A stretch of DNA of 45,393 bases from assembly GCF_001411475.1 (NCBI RefSeq), contig NZ_LLWH01000146.1, forward strand, positions 1 through 45,393, read 5' to 3'. Shown in pieces: positions 34,272 to 42,784 of this stretch. The notes beneath the pieces are model-generated. The model had not been told where the DNA came from, did no database searches, and worked only from the letters and a program-made list of their open reading frames with translations. The stretch's first letter is position 1, and the number at the start of each line of letters is the position of its first letter. This DNA is from Pseudomonas endophytica. Lineage in GTDB: Bacteria; Pseudomonadota; Gammaproteobacteria; Pseudomonadales; Pseudomonadaceae. Position numbers and translations under genes: made by a program.

Positions 34272-34931
34272 CTATGAGTCGGAATTTTCACTGGTCAGCA
34301 TAAACAGCCGGAATAAAACTACAGAAAGAAACAACTGTAGAAAACTATTGAAGCTCTCTAAGGCCACAGAAATCAGCGCATTGTCGTCAGCCGGGGTCAG
34401 CGAAAAGCTTAATTGCTTGAGTGCCAGCAGAGGCGCCATAACCGCCAGAATGCAGACGAAAATTCGCCAGAAATGGCCTCGACTCATGATCAGGCTCGAC
34501 TTGATCGCCGTCAGCGGTGCTTGGCCGCGAAGCACCAAGTTGTACTCGGCAAACGCGAGGACCACGGTCAGGTAAATCCCTGGAATAAAGAACATTGAAA
34601 GCCCCAGCACAATCAGCAACGTACTGATGGCGGCAAGTAGTGCGAACCTTGGCCACAGCATGAGCGCATGGGCTAGCAGGTTGCGATTGCTTGGGCTTTC
34701 GCCCCGGCTGCGTGCATCGAGAAACAGAATCAATGCCGCGGTGTACAGCGGGTACACCAGTAAGCCGAGGACCAACGCATAACCCTGTGAAGCATTCGGC
34801 CCCACCGCCTTGTTGACAACGTGTTGCAGCACGGCTTCAAGAATCACCAGCGGCAAGCACAGGGTGATGACTTGGCCCAGGTTACGCTGGAAGAAATACA
34901 GAGAGTCACGAAGAACGGTAAGCGGATTCAT
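34272..34931 (-). CDS. YciC family inner-membrane protein
   Basis: 219 residues with about five or six membrane segments (VITLCLPLVILEAVL, YALVLGLLVYPLYTAALILF, FALLAAISTLLIVLGLSMFF, IFVCILAVMAPLLAL, LQLFLSVVLFRLFML). FIPGIYLTVVLAFAEYNLVL and IKSSLIMSRGHFWRIF match the UPF0259/YciC family of unknown function. It lies 90 bases upstream of the EEP gene on the same strand and is monocistronic or loosely linked to it. Confidence 0.8.
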   Translation of the reverse strand: MNPLTVLRDSLYFFQRNLGQVITLCLPLVILEAVLQHVVNKAVGPNASQGYALVLGLLVYPLYTAALILFLDARSRGESPSNRNLLAHALMLWPRFALLAAISTLLIVLGLSMFFIPGIYLTVVLAFAEYNLVLRGQAPLTAIKSSLIMSRGHFWRIFVCILAVMAPLLALKQLSFSLTPADDNALISVALESFNSFLQLFLSVVLFRLFMLTSENSDS

Positions 34932-35108
34932 TGTTGGGTTTCAGCAGTCCAAAAACAGAGCGCCACTTTAACCGATCACCCCTAACGGTAAGCAAATGCA
35001 AACCGTTCTAGATGGCTGTTGAAACTTCTCGTAACGTCCCCATAACGTTTGAGCGCCTACTGTATTTTTGCAGTCAGCAGTTTTTTTCGACAATCGAACG
35101 AGGTCGTC

Positions 35109-35810
35109 ATGCACAGCGAAGAGCAAACCCTGATTGATGGGCTATTTACCCGTTTGCAGCAGGCTGAAAGAGAGGCACCCTCTCGAGACGCTCAAGCGCA
35201 GTCGCTGATCAACGAACACATTGCGCGCCAGCCGTTGGCGCCTTACTTCATGACGCAGACGATTCTGGTGCAAGAAGCGGCGATCAAGCAGCTGGATCAA
35301 CAGAACAAACAACTGCAAGCCGAACTGGAGCAAGCCCGAGCCGCGGCGGCTCCTACTGCTTCAGCGCCTGCGTCAGGAGGCAGCTTTCTGTCCGGTCTTT
35401 TTGGTGGCGGCAATCGAGCGTCAGCCCCAGCCCCGGCGCCTACCTCATCATTCAATGCACCGCCTAGCTCCGGCGGTTGGCGCGATGGGCCTTCTACTCC
35501 AGCGCAACCTTCTGCCTACGCGCCTCCCGCCGCCGCCCCTGCCGCAGCGGGCAGCGGATTTCTCGGTGGCGCCTTGAAAACCGCCGCCGGTGTGGCGGGT
35601 GGCGTGATGCTGGCGCAGGGCATCAGCAGCTTGTTCAACCATCACCAACAGCCGCAAGTGGTTGAAGAAATCATCGAAGAGCCGACCTCCACAGCTGGCA
35701 ATGGCTGGGGCGACGATAGCCAGCAATTTGCTAACAACGACCAGTCTGGTATTGAAGACGTCGGTTACGACGACGATAGCTTCTATTCTGACGATGATTC
35801 CTTCGTCTGA
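35109..35810 (+). CDS. DUF2076 family protein
   Basis: 233 residues from ATG 35109 (GAGG upstream); the open frame before it is not conserved-looking. The N-terminal MHSEEQTLIDGLFTRLQQAE and PYFMTQTILVQEAAIKQLDQ, followed by a coiled-coil stretch to about residue 80, are typical of DUF2076. A Pro/Ala/Ser-rich linker contains two Gly-rich FLSGLFGGG/FLGGALKTAAGVAGGVM hydrophobic elements. The C-terminus is strongly acidic (YDDDSFYSDDDSFV). Predicted periplasmic or membrane-associated ligand-binding protein; function unknown. Confidence 0.82.
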   Translation: MHSEEQTLIDGLFTRLQQAEREAPSRDAQAQSLINEHIARQPLAPYFMTQTILVQEAAIKQLDQQNKQLQAELEQARAAAAPTASAPASGGSFLSGLFGGGNRASAPAPAPTSSFNAPPSSGGWRDGPSTPAQPSAYAPPAAAPAAAGSGFLGGALKTAAGVAGGVMLAQGISSLFNHHQQPQVVEEIIEEPTSTAGNGWGDDSQQFANNDQSGIEDVGYDDDSFYSDDDSFV

Positions 35811-35936
35811 CCGCTCAACGCCCGGTGTGTGACAGCACGCTGGGCGGTTTCTCCGTGCAAACCCTCTACAGGCTGGCATACTGCAGCCTTGTTTTCAGCC
35901 ACGTGCCCGCTTGCTTGGGCCTGATGAGGTTTGCCG

Positions 35937-36413
35937 TTGAAAAAAATTGCGGTCTTCGCCGATGTGCAGAACCTCTATTACACGGTTCGCCAGGCTTATG
36001 GGTGCCATTTCAATTACGCTGCGTTGTGGGCTGACATCAGCAAACACGGTGAAATTGTCGATGCCTACGCCTATGCCATAGATCGTGGCGACAGCAAGCA
36101 GCAGCAATTTCAGCAAATTCTGCGCAACTTAGGCTTCACGGTAAAACTTAAGCCTTACATCCAGCGCAGCGATGGCTCGGCCAAGGGCGACTGGGACGTG
36201 GGCATTACCATCGACATCATGGACTGCGCCCCACACGTGGACGAAGTGGTGCTGGCGTCGGGGGACGGTGATTTTGACTTGTTGCTTGAGCGCATCGCCA
36301 GCAAACACGGAGTCGAAACCGTGGCATATGGCGTGCCCGGCCTAACCGCCAACTCCTTGATTCGCGCAGCCACTCGCTATGTGCCGATTGAAGGCCGCTT
36401 GCTGCTGAAGTAA
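35937..36413 (+). CDS. NYN domain (PIN-like) ribonuclease, LabA/DUF88 type
   Basis: 158 residues. There is no ATG; TTG 35937 is chosen because GAGG ends seven bases upstream (TTG 35931 is too close). The NYN fold is clear: VFADVQNLYY with Asp9 and Asn12, KGDWDVGITIDIM, LASGDGDFDLLL and VAYGVPGLTANSLIRAATRY. The acidic residues of these motifs form a PIN-like metal site that cleaves RNA in characterised relatives. It lies 28 bases upstream of the exonuclease gene on the same strand, so a joint RNA or nucleotide-processing role is possible. Confidence 0.82.
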   Translation: MKKIAVFADVQNLYYTVRQAYGCHFNYAALWADISKHGEIVDAYAYAIDRGDSKQQQFQQILRNLGFTVKLKPYIQRSDGSAKGDWDVGITIDIMDCAPHVDEVVLASGDGDFDLLLERIASKHGVETVAYGVPGLTANSLIRAATRYVPIEGRLLLK

Positions 36414-36441
36414 CGCTCACTTTTTACAGGATTGATCAGGT

Positions 36442-37053
36442 TTGGAACGCATTGCGGTCATCGACTTTGAAACCACCGGCCTCTCGCCGAGCAGCACCTG
36501 CCGGGCCACTGAAATTGCGGTGGTTATTCTTGAACAGGGACGCATCGTCGAGCGTTACCAAAGCCTGATGAACACAGGTGTTCGGGTCCCGGGCTTTATT
36601 GAACAACTGACCGGCATCAGCAACGCCATGCTGCGCACCGCGCCGCCTGCCGAGCGGGTGATGAACGAAGTGAACGAGTTTGTCGGCATCACCCCGCTGG
36701 TGGCGCATAACGCGGCATTTGACCAAAAGTTCTGGGACTTTGAAATGGGCCGCATCAAGCGCACCCGTTTACAGAACTTTGCCTGCTCATTATTGCTCGC
36801 CCGGCGGTTAATGCCTGCTGCACCTAATCACAAGCTTGGCACCCTCACCACCTTCGCAGATTTACCCCACACCGGGCAGGCTCACCGGGCCATGGCTGAT
36901 GCTGAAATGGCGGCTAACCTGACGGCCTATCTGGCTCAAGAGTTGCGCCACAAACACGGGGTGAAAGCCCTGACCCACGACCTGTTGTGTGGCTTGCAAA
37001 AAGTCCCGGCGGCGAAGATCAACGACCATCTCAAGCGCTATCGCGGGTTCTAA
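36442..37053 (+). CDS. DnaQ-like 3'-5' exonuclease (DEDDh)
   Basis: 203 residues, beginning with TTG 36442 preceded by TCAGG. Exo I is VIDFETTGLS (Asp8, Glu10), Exo II is VAHNAAFDQKFW, and Exo III is HRAMADAEMAANL with the DEDDh histidine. This resembles the epsilon proofreading subunit domain, but it is a separate short protein, as in PolC-type exonucleases and RNase T relatives. The substrate could be DNA or RNA ends. Probably co-transcribed with the NYN gene. Confidence 0.87.
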   Translation: MERIAVIDFETTGLSPSSTCRATEIAVVILEQGRIVERYQSLMNTGVRVPGFIEQLTGISNAMLRTAPPAERVMNEVNEFVGITPLVAHNAAFDQKFWDFEMGRIKRTRLQNFACSLLLARRLMPAAPNHKLGTLTTFADLPHTGQAHRAMADAEMAANLTAYLAQELRHKHGVKALTHDLLCGLQKVPAAKINDHLKRYRGF

Positions 37054-37098
37054 ACTCCGCCCTCTCTTTAGCAAGAGCTGTTTGACGCTCGATTGCTC

Positions 37099-37131
37099 GC
37101 GATCTTTTGATCTTTAAACGCAAAAGATCGC
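37099..37131. repeat. Degenerate REP palindrome
   Basis: GCGATCTTTTG (37099-37109) with its perfect inverse at 37121-37131, followed by AGCC. It is the inner half of the REP family seen at 7576 and 44245; the outer GGAGCTGCCG arms are missing. Confidence 0.7.
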
Positions 37132-37256
37132 AGCCTCCACAGTTGGACGGGTCAGAAAAAGTGTACGGCCACTTTTACTGCGTTTTGTTTCTTATTATTT
37201 CTCAGTGCATTGACTAGAATTGGCAGTCTTCTGTCTTTGCCTTTCGAGCTGCCTTC

Positions 37257-38147
37257 ATGTCTGCCGCACGTCGTTTCCCCTTACAACTGATCGGTGCTTT
37301 CTTTGCGTTGTACGTGATTTGGGGGTCGACCTATCTGGTGATTCGCATCGGTATCGAGTCGTGGCCGCCGTTGATGATGGCGGGTGTGCGGTTCCTCGTG
37401 GCGGGCTGTTTGATGTATGGCTTTATGCGCTGGCGTGGGGCGCCAACACCGACTCTGGTGCAATGGCGCTCGGCAGCCATGATCGGCTTTTTGTTACTAG
37501 CTTGCGGCAACGGAGGGGTGACGTTGGCCGAGCATTCGGGCGTGGCTTCTGGGGTCGCCGCCTTGGCTGTGGCCACCGTGCCTTTGTTCACGTTGCTCTT
37601 TGGCTATTTTTGGGGTGCACGCAATACCCGTTTGGAATGGGCAGGTATCGCCCTCGGGCTGATCGGCATCGCCATGCTTAACCTCGGCTCTAACCTGCAA
37701 TCCAGCCCGCTGGGCGCCGCGATGATCTTATTTGCCGCCGCAGCCTGGGCGTTTGGATCGGTATGGAGCCGCCACTTACCCTTGCCCGCCGGAGCCATGG
37801 CCAGCGCCGCTGAAATGATCACGGCGGGCGCGGTGCTGTTGATCGCCAGCCTGCTCAGTGGCGAACGCATGACTCATCTACCAACCGCCGCCGGTTGGGG
37901 GGCGTTGCTGTATCTGGTGTTCTTCGGCTCGATCATCGCCTTCAGCGCTTATATGTACCTGCTAAAAAACGTACGTCCGGCTGCCGCGACCAGTTATGCC
38001 TATGTGAACCCGGCGGTGGCGGTGATGCTGGGTATCGTATTTGCGGGGGAGAGCATTGGTGTCGAAGAGTGTCTGGCGATGGCGGTCATCATCAGCGCCG
38101 TGGTGTTGATCGGGTTGCCGCAGTGGCGCAAGCAGAAAACCCTCTGA
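37257..38147 (+). CDS. yedA: Drug/metabolite exporter of the EamA family, YedA type
   Basis: A 296-residue inner-membrane protein with ten predicted membrane segments in two EamA repeats. The start region LYVIWGSTYLVIRIGIESWPP, PPLMMAGVRFLVAG, LAEHSGVASG and SAYMYLLKNVRPAAATSYAYVNP follow E. coli YedA closely. The physiological substrate is unknown. It stands alone after a REP remnant and a stretch of AT-rich promoter-like DNA. Confidence 0.87.
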   Translation: MSAARRFPLQLIGAFFALYVIWGSTYLVIRIGIESWPPLMMAGVRFLVAGCLMYGFMRWRGAPTPTLVQWRSAAMIGFLLLACGNGGVTLAEHSGVASGVAALAVATVPLFTLLFGYFWGARNTRLEWAGIALGLIGIAMLNLGSNLQSSPLGAAMILFAAAAWAFGSVWSRHLPLPAGAMASAAEMITAGAVLLIASLLSGERMTHLPTAAGWGALLYLVFFGSIIAFSAYMYLLKNVRPAAATSYAYVNPAVAVMLGIVFAGESIGVEECLAMAVIISAVVLIGLPQWRKQKTL

Positions 38148-38214
38148 ATTAGGGTAAACTGCGCGCCATTGCACCTTATGCACCTCTGCGCTGACCCTTT
38201 TCGACGGTATTCCC

Positions 38215-39552
38215 ATGACATTCGCCACCCTTGGCCTGATCGAGCCCTTGCTGCGCGCCCTTGAGACGCTCGGCTACAAGACCCCAACCCCGGTTCAGGC
38301 CCAAGCAATTCCCGCAGTGCTGGCAGGCCGCGACCTGATGGCGGCAGCCCAGACGGGCACCGGCAAAACAGGCGGCTTTGCCTTGCCGTTGCTGCAATTG
38401 CTGACCATGGAAGGCCCCAAAGTCACCAGCAACTCGATCCGCGCGTTAGTCTTGGTGCCCACTCGCGAGCTGGCCGAACAGGTTCACGAAAACATTCGCC
38501 AGTACGCCGAACACCTGCCACTGAGCACCTATGCGGTGTACGGCGGTGTCAGCATCAACCCGCAAATGATGAAGTTGCGCAAAGGGGTTGATGTGCTGGT
38601 CGCCACGCCCGGTCGCTTGCTTGATCTGTATCGCCAGAACGCAATCAAGTTCAATCAATTGCAAACCCTGATTCTCGATGAAGCCGATCGCATGCTCGAC
38701 CTCGGTTTCTCCGAAGAACTGCGCGATATTTATCGTGCGCTGCCTAAAAAACGCCAGACCTTACTGTTTTCAGCGACGTTCTCTGATGCGATCCGCCTGT
38801 TGGCCGAGCAAATGCTCGACAACCCGCTGAGCATTGAAGTCAGCCCGCGTAACGTCGCGGCCAGCAGCGTTAAACAGTGGGTGATCCCGGTCGATAAAAA
38901 GCGCAAGGCCGAGCTGTTTTTGCATTTGCTGCGCACTCAGCATTGGAAGCAAGTGTTGGTGTTCGCCAAGACCCGTAACGGCGTGGACGAACTGGTCGGC
39001 AAGCTGCAAGGTCTGGGGATTAACGCTGACGGCATCCATGGCGATAAGCCACAGGCTACTCGGCAACGGGCGTTGGATCGTTTCAAAGCCAGCGACATAC
39101 AGATTCTGGTGGCCACCGATGTTGCCGCTCGCGGTCTGGACATCGACGATCTGCCGCTGGTGGTGAACTTCGACTTGCCCATCGTGGCGGAAGACTACAT
39201 TCACCGCATTGGCCGTACTGGCCGAGCAGGGCAAAAAGGTGAGGCGATTTCGCTGGTGTGTGCCGACGAAGTGAACATGTTGTCTGCGATTGAGGTGTTA
39301 ACCCGCCAGACTTTGACCCGCCATGAAGAGCCAGACTTCGAGCCTGAGCACCGTGTGCCGCAAACCGATGCGTCGGGTCAGGTGGTCAAAAAGCCGAAAA
39401 AGCCGAAAAAGCCTAAAACCTCCGGCGGTGGCGGCAAGCGTAACTTAGGCAAGTGGGTCGATAGCGGCGACGTGGCCCCGGCAGAGCCATCGGTCAAGCC
39501 GGTGCGCAAAGTCCCGGTATTCAACACTGGCCCCCGCAAGCGCAAGCCATGA
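38215..39552 (+). CDS. DEAD-box RNA helicase, RhlE-like
   Basis: 445 residues. The Q motif GYKTPTPVQAQAIP, motif I AAQTGTGKT (44-52), Ia VPTRELAEQV, Ib ATPGRLLDL, II LDEADRMLDLGF, III FSATFSD, V VATDVAARGLDID and VI HRIGRTGRAG are all present. A Lys/Pro-rich basic tail (KKPKKPKKPKT, then KRNLGKWVDSG) gives non-specific RNA binding. This architecture is that of the RhlE group of Pseudomonas; which paralogue cannot be decided here. Role: ribosome assembly or RNA turnover. Confidence 0.93.
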   Translation: MTFATLGLIEPLLRALETLGYKTPTPVQAQAIPAVLAGRDLMAAAQTGTGKTGGFALPLLQLLTMEGPKVTSNSIRALVLVPTRELAEQVHENIRQYAEHLPLSTYAVYGGVSINPQMMKLRKGVDVLVATPGRLLDLYRQNAIKFNQLQTLILDEADRMLDLGFSEELRDIYRALPKKRQTLLFSATFSDAIRLLAEQMLDNPLSIEVSPRNVAASSVKQWVIPVDKKRKAELFLHLLRTQHWKQVLVFAKTRNGVDELVGKLQGLGINADGIHGDKPQATRQRALDRFKASDIQILVATDVAARGLDIDDLPLVVNFDLPIVAEDYIHRIGRTGRAGQKGEAISLVCADEVNMLSAIEVLTRQTLTRHEEPDFEPEHRVPQTDASGQVVKKPKKPKKPKTSGGGGKRNLGKWVDSGDVAPAEPSVKPVRKVPVFNTGPRKRKP

Positions 39553-39559
39553 CGCACGT

Positions 39560-39599
39560 GCTCGCGGTTTTTTAAAAGCTCGCGAGCAAGCTCGCTCCT
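39560..39599. repeat. REP-like element of a second type
   Basis: GCTCGCG (39560-39566) and CGCGAGC (39581-39587) form a hairpin, followed by AAGCTCGCTCCTAC. This is the 'GCTCGCGAGC..GCTCCTAC' type found between Pseudomonas genes, and here lies between converging genes. Confidence 0.65.
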
Positions 39600-39608
39600 A
39601 CCCATTCA

Positions 39609-40844
39609 TTAGCGTTTCAGCCAGCTCAAAAGCCCCAACCCCGCCGCGCGCCCGCTGGCAAAGCAGCCTGTGAGCAAATAGCCGCCGGTTGGGGCTTCCC
39701 AGTCCAGCATTTCGCCTGCGCAGAACACTCCGGGCAGAGCTTTAAGCATCAGGTTTTGATCCATTGCTTCAAAGCGCACGCCGCCCGCGCTGCTGATGGC
39801 TTCGTCCAAGGGGCGAGGTTTGATCAAGGTTAGGGGCAGGGCTTTGATTGCTTTGGCCAAGTGTGCCGGGTGGTTGAAAGCGTCAGCCGAGGCTAACTCG
39901 CGAAGCAACGCTGCTTTCACTCCTTCCAGGCCCAGTTGGCTGTGCAAATGCTTGCTCATCGAGCGTGAGCCGCGTGGTTTGGCCAAGGCCGCTTCTACTT
40001 TATCCACAGACTTATTGGGCAATAGATCTATCAACACCGTGGCTGCGCCGTGCTGGTTGATCGCCTCGCGTATCGGCGCGGACCAGGCATAAATCAAACT
40101 GCCTTCTATGCCGCTGGCCGTGATCACGCATTCGCCCAAGCGCGGAGTGCTGTTTTCCAGCGCAATGGCGATATTCTTCAACGGTGCCCCGGCGAATTTA
40201 CTGCGTAATACCTCGCTCCAACCTTCAACATCAAACCCGCAATTGCTGGGCTGCAACGCTGCCAGTTCGACTCCGCGTGCGGCCAGCAGCGGCATCCACG
40301 CGCCGTCAGAACCCAACCGGGCCCAGCTGCCGCCGCCCAGCGCCAGTAGCACTGCATCCGGTTTGAGGCTTTTTTCGCCTTCGGCGCTGTCGATGCGTAA
40401 CTGCCCATCAGCTTGCCAACCCAGCCAGCGATGACGGGTGTGGATAACTACCCCGGACTCACGCAGGCGCTTGAGCCAAGCGCGCAACAACGGTGCGGCT
40501 TTCATATCGGTGGGGAACACCCGGCCTGAGCTGCCGATAAAGGTTTCAATGCCTAAATCGTGGATCCACTGGCACAAGGCTTGGGCATCAAACGCCCGCA
40601 GCAAGGGAGCGATAGAGGGGGCGCGCTCGGCATAACGCGATAAAAAAGCCGGGTAAGCCTCGGAGTGAGTGATGTTCATGCCGCCAACCCCGGCCAGCAA
40701 AAACTTGCGACCGACTGAAGGCATGGCGTCATACAGATCAACCTGCACACCCGCTTGGCTCAACACTTCGGCAGCCATCAAACCAGCGGGGCCACCGCCA
40801 ATAATGGCGACGTGCGGGGAAGGGGAGGACGTTGGCTCGGTCAT
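39609..40844 (-). CDS. HI0933/BaiN-type flavoprotein (TIGR03862 group)
   Basis: A 411-residue FAD protein. The N-terminal dinucleotide fold VAIIGGGPAGLMAAEVL (13-29) is followed by VGRKFLLAGVGGMNITHSE, typical of the HI0933-like family. LLALGGGSWARLGSDG and a C-terminal FCAGEMLDWEAPTGGYLLTGCFASG close the FAD site. These are predicted NAD(P)/FAD-dependent oxidoreductases; no reaction is assigned for this subgroup. Convergent with the RhlE-like gene across a REP element. Confidence 0.88.
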   Translation of the reverse strand: MTEPTSSPSPHVAIIGGGPAGLMAAEVLSQAGVQVDLYDAMPSVGRKFLLAGVGGMNITHSEAYPAFLSRYAERAPSIAPLLRAFDAQALCQWIHDLGIETFIGSSGRVFPTDMKAAPLLRAWLKRLRESGVVIHTRHRWLGWQADGQLRIDSAEGEKSLKPDAVLLALGGGSWARLGSDGAWMPLLAARGVELAALQPSNCGFDVEGWSEVLRSKFAGAPLKNIAIALENSTPRLGECVITASGIEGSLIYAWSAPIREAINQHGAATVLIDLLPNKSVDKVEAALAKPRGSRSMSKHLHSQLGLEGVKAALLRELASADAFNHPAHLAKAIKALPLTLIKPRPLDEAISSAGGVRFEAMDQNLMLKALPGVFCAGEMLDWEAPTGGYLLTGCFASGRAAGLGLLSWLKR

Positions 40845-40904
40845 GGCAAGGCTGCAAATCGGCGAAATAAGCCGCGCATTCTACCTGACTGGGGTAACGA
40901 CTTA

Positions 40905-40981
40905 CCCGTAGGAGCTGCCGAAGGCTGCGATCTTTGGATGTTGAAAATTAAAAGACCGCAGTCTTCGGCAGATCCAACGGG
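40905..40981. repeat. REP palindrome pair
   Basis: CCCGTAGGAGCTGCCGAAGG (from 40905) and its imperfect inverse ending at 40981 form a long hairpin with the GGCTGCGATCTTT core. It lies between two minus-strand genes. Confidence 0.8.
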
Positions 40982-41103
40982 AATTATGGCTGTACGAAAA
41001 ACGTACAGCTTCTTGCAGGCCATGAGCGCTGTGGCCTGCAAGGGCTTTCACTCAGGTTATCCACAGGCAGTTCCACAGGCATTGTGGGTAAAAGATTCAG
41101 GGC

Positions 41104-42024
41104 TTAATGACCGCCTGATGACAACCAGACCTTTTGCGCACTGTGGTGCAAGATCCCGTGGCGACGGGCCAACGCCTTGCGGTCTTTGCTGTAACCGCCG
41201 CCAATCACGCCCATCACCGGAATATCTCGGCCCAGACAATGGCGCAGCACACGCTCGTCACGCGCCGCCACGCCCGCGTCGGTCAGCTTCAAATAACCGA
41301 GCGCATCATCTTTATGCACATCGACACCCGCGTCGTACAGCACCAAGTCCGGTTGATACAACGGCAACAGATAATTCAGCGCTTCATCGACCACTTGCAG
41401 GTACTCGGAGTCGCCCATGCCCATGGGCAAGCCAATGTCCCAGTCACTGTGTGCCTTGCGTGCCGGAAAATTCTTTTCGCAGTGCAAAGAGACGGTAATA
41501 GCGTCGGGGGTGTGCTCCAGAATCCGCGCCGTCCCATCACCCTGATGCACATCACAGTCAAAAATCAGCACCCGGTTAACGCGGCCGCTTTCCAGCAGGT
41601 AATGGCTGATCACCGCGAGGTCATTGAAGATGCAAAAGCCCGCTGGGTGATCGTAATGCGCGTGATGGGTGCCGCCGGCCAAGTGGCACGCTAACCCGTG
41701 CGCAAGCGCCTGTTCGGCGGCCAGTAACGAGCCGCCCACCGCTCGGATGGTTCGTCGCGCCAGGGCTTCACTCCAGGGCAAACCTAGACGGCGTTGATCT
41801 TCGCGGGCCAGTTCGCCTGCCATGTAACGCTCGATATAGGCGCGATCGTGGGCCAGCGCGAGGATATCCACAGGGCACAGTTCGGGGCGTAGCAGGTCGG
41901 CATCACGGGTCAGTCCGGTGTCGATCAGGTGATCGCGCAGCAAGCGGAACTTGTCCATCGGGAAGCGATGTTCTGCAGGGAACTCTGGGCTGTAGTCTTC
42001 GTGGTAAATCAGCGGTACAGGCAT
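41104..42024 (-). CDS. Histone-deacetylase-family (class II-like) hydrolase
   Basis: 306 residues from ATG 42024; the open frame upstream to 42102 overlaps the promoter region. HDAC motifs: GGTHHAHYDHPAGFC with the His pair 120-121, IFDCDVHQGDGTA with zinc ligands Asp158 and His160, and LVLYDAGVDVHKDD with the third ligand. A conserved Tyr-containing GGGYSKD follows. Bacterial members act on acetylated polyamines or small molecules rather than histones; the substrate here is unknown. Divergent from the GNAT gene, with 89 bases between. Confidence 0.9.
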   Translation of the reverse strand: MPVPLIYHEDYSPEFPAEHRFPMDKFRLLRDHLIDTGLTRDADLLRPELCPVDILALAHDRAYIERYMAGELAREDQRRLGLPWSEALARRTIRAVGGSLLAAEQALAHGLACHLAGGTHHAHYDHPAGFCIFNDLAVISHYLLESGRVNRVLIFDCDVHQGDGTARILEHTPDAITVSLHCEKNFPARKAHSDWDIGLPMGMGDSEYLQVVDEALNYLLPLYQPDLVLYDAGVDVHKDDALGYLKLTDAGVAARDERVLRHCLGRDIPVMGVIGGGYSKDRKALARRHGILHHSAQKVWLSSGGH

Positions 42025-42113
42025 AAGGATTTCACGTCGGAACGAGCGCTGGATATTAACAGCGCTGTACACTGCTGAGCACTTGGAAAGCCCGGTAACC
42101 ATGGAGAGGTCTG

Positions 42114-42683
42114 ATGGAGCAGATTAAAGAGCTGGAAAGCCCGCGGTTGCGGTTGCGTCTTTGGCGTGACACCGACTTGCCAGCGTTCGCTGCCCTGTGT
42201 GCTGATCCTAAAGTGATGCGTTACTTTCCGGCCCCCTTGAGCCGTCTTGAAAGCGCTGCATTAATCGGCCGGTTTCGCGGCCATTTTGCCGAATACGGCT
42301 ACGGAATGTGGGCACTGGAGCACAATGAGACCGGCGCCTTCATTGGCTGCACAGGGCTGTTGAATGTCAGTTTTGCCGCTGCATTCACTCCGGCCGTTGA
42401 AATAGGCTGGCGCCTTGCTCCTGAATATTGGGGGTTAGGCTACGCCAGTGAGGCAGCGTGGGCGGTGTTGCGTTGCGCCTTTGATCGACTGGCGCTGGAT
42501 CAAGTGGTGTCGTTCACCAGCGAGCCTAATCTGCCGTCGCAGAAGGTCATGCAAGCCATCGGCATGCAATGTGACCTTGAAGGGAGCTTTGAACATCCCA
42601 GGCTGGATGAAGGTCATCCTTTAAGGCCACATGTGCTCTATCGCATTTCGCGGGCACAGTGGCTTGAAACGTTACACGGTTAA
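42114..42683 (+). CDS. GNAT acetyltransferase, RimJ/RimL-like
   Basis: 189 residues. LESPRLRLRLWRDTDLPAFA at the start, VMRYFPAPLSRLESAALI, EIGWRLAPEYWGLGYASEAA (the acetyl-CoA-binding motif A region, split by variable residues) and FTSEPNLPSQKVMQAIGM are typical of the RimJ/RimL subfamily. It transfers an acetyl group to an amine, possibly a protein N-terminus or small molecule. AGAGG lies just upstream of ATG 42114. Divergent from the deacetylase-family gene. Confidence 0.87.
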   Translation: MEQIKELESPRLRLRLWRDTDLPAFAALCADPKVMRYFPAPLSRLESAALIGRFRGHFAEYGYGMWALEHNETGAFIGCTGLLNVSFAAAFTPAVEIGWRLAPEYWGLGYASEAAWAVLRCAFDRLALDQVVSFTSEPNLPSQKVMQAIGMQCDLEGSFEHPRLDEGHPLRPHVLYRISRAQWLETLHG

Positions 42684-42784
42684 ACTGGCCGCTTCCCAAC
42701 TGTCTGTTTGTGGGAGTAGCCCCAATTTTGTAGGCCGACGTAGCGAAGATTGCGACGGTATTGCTCTGTGTGAGGAGAGTCTGA

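Noticed and set aside
40755..41498. 247-residue plus-strand ORF between and over two minus-strand genes
   Set aside because: It runs through a REP palindrome and antisense to the deacetylase-family gene; low-complexity Arg/Pro/His-rich composition and no recognisable motif.
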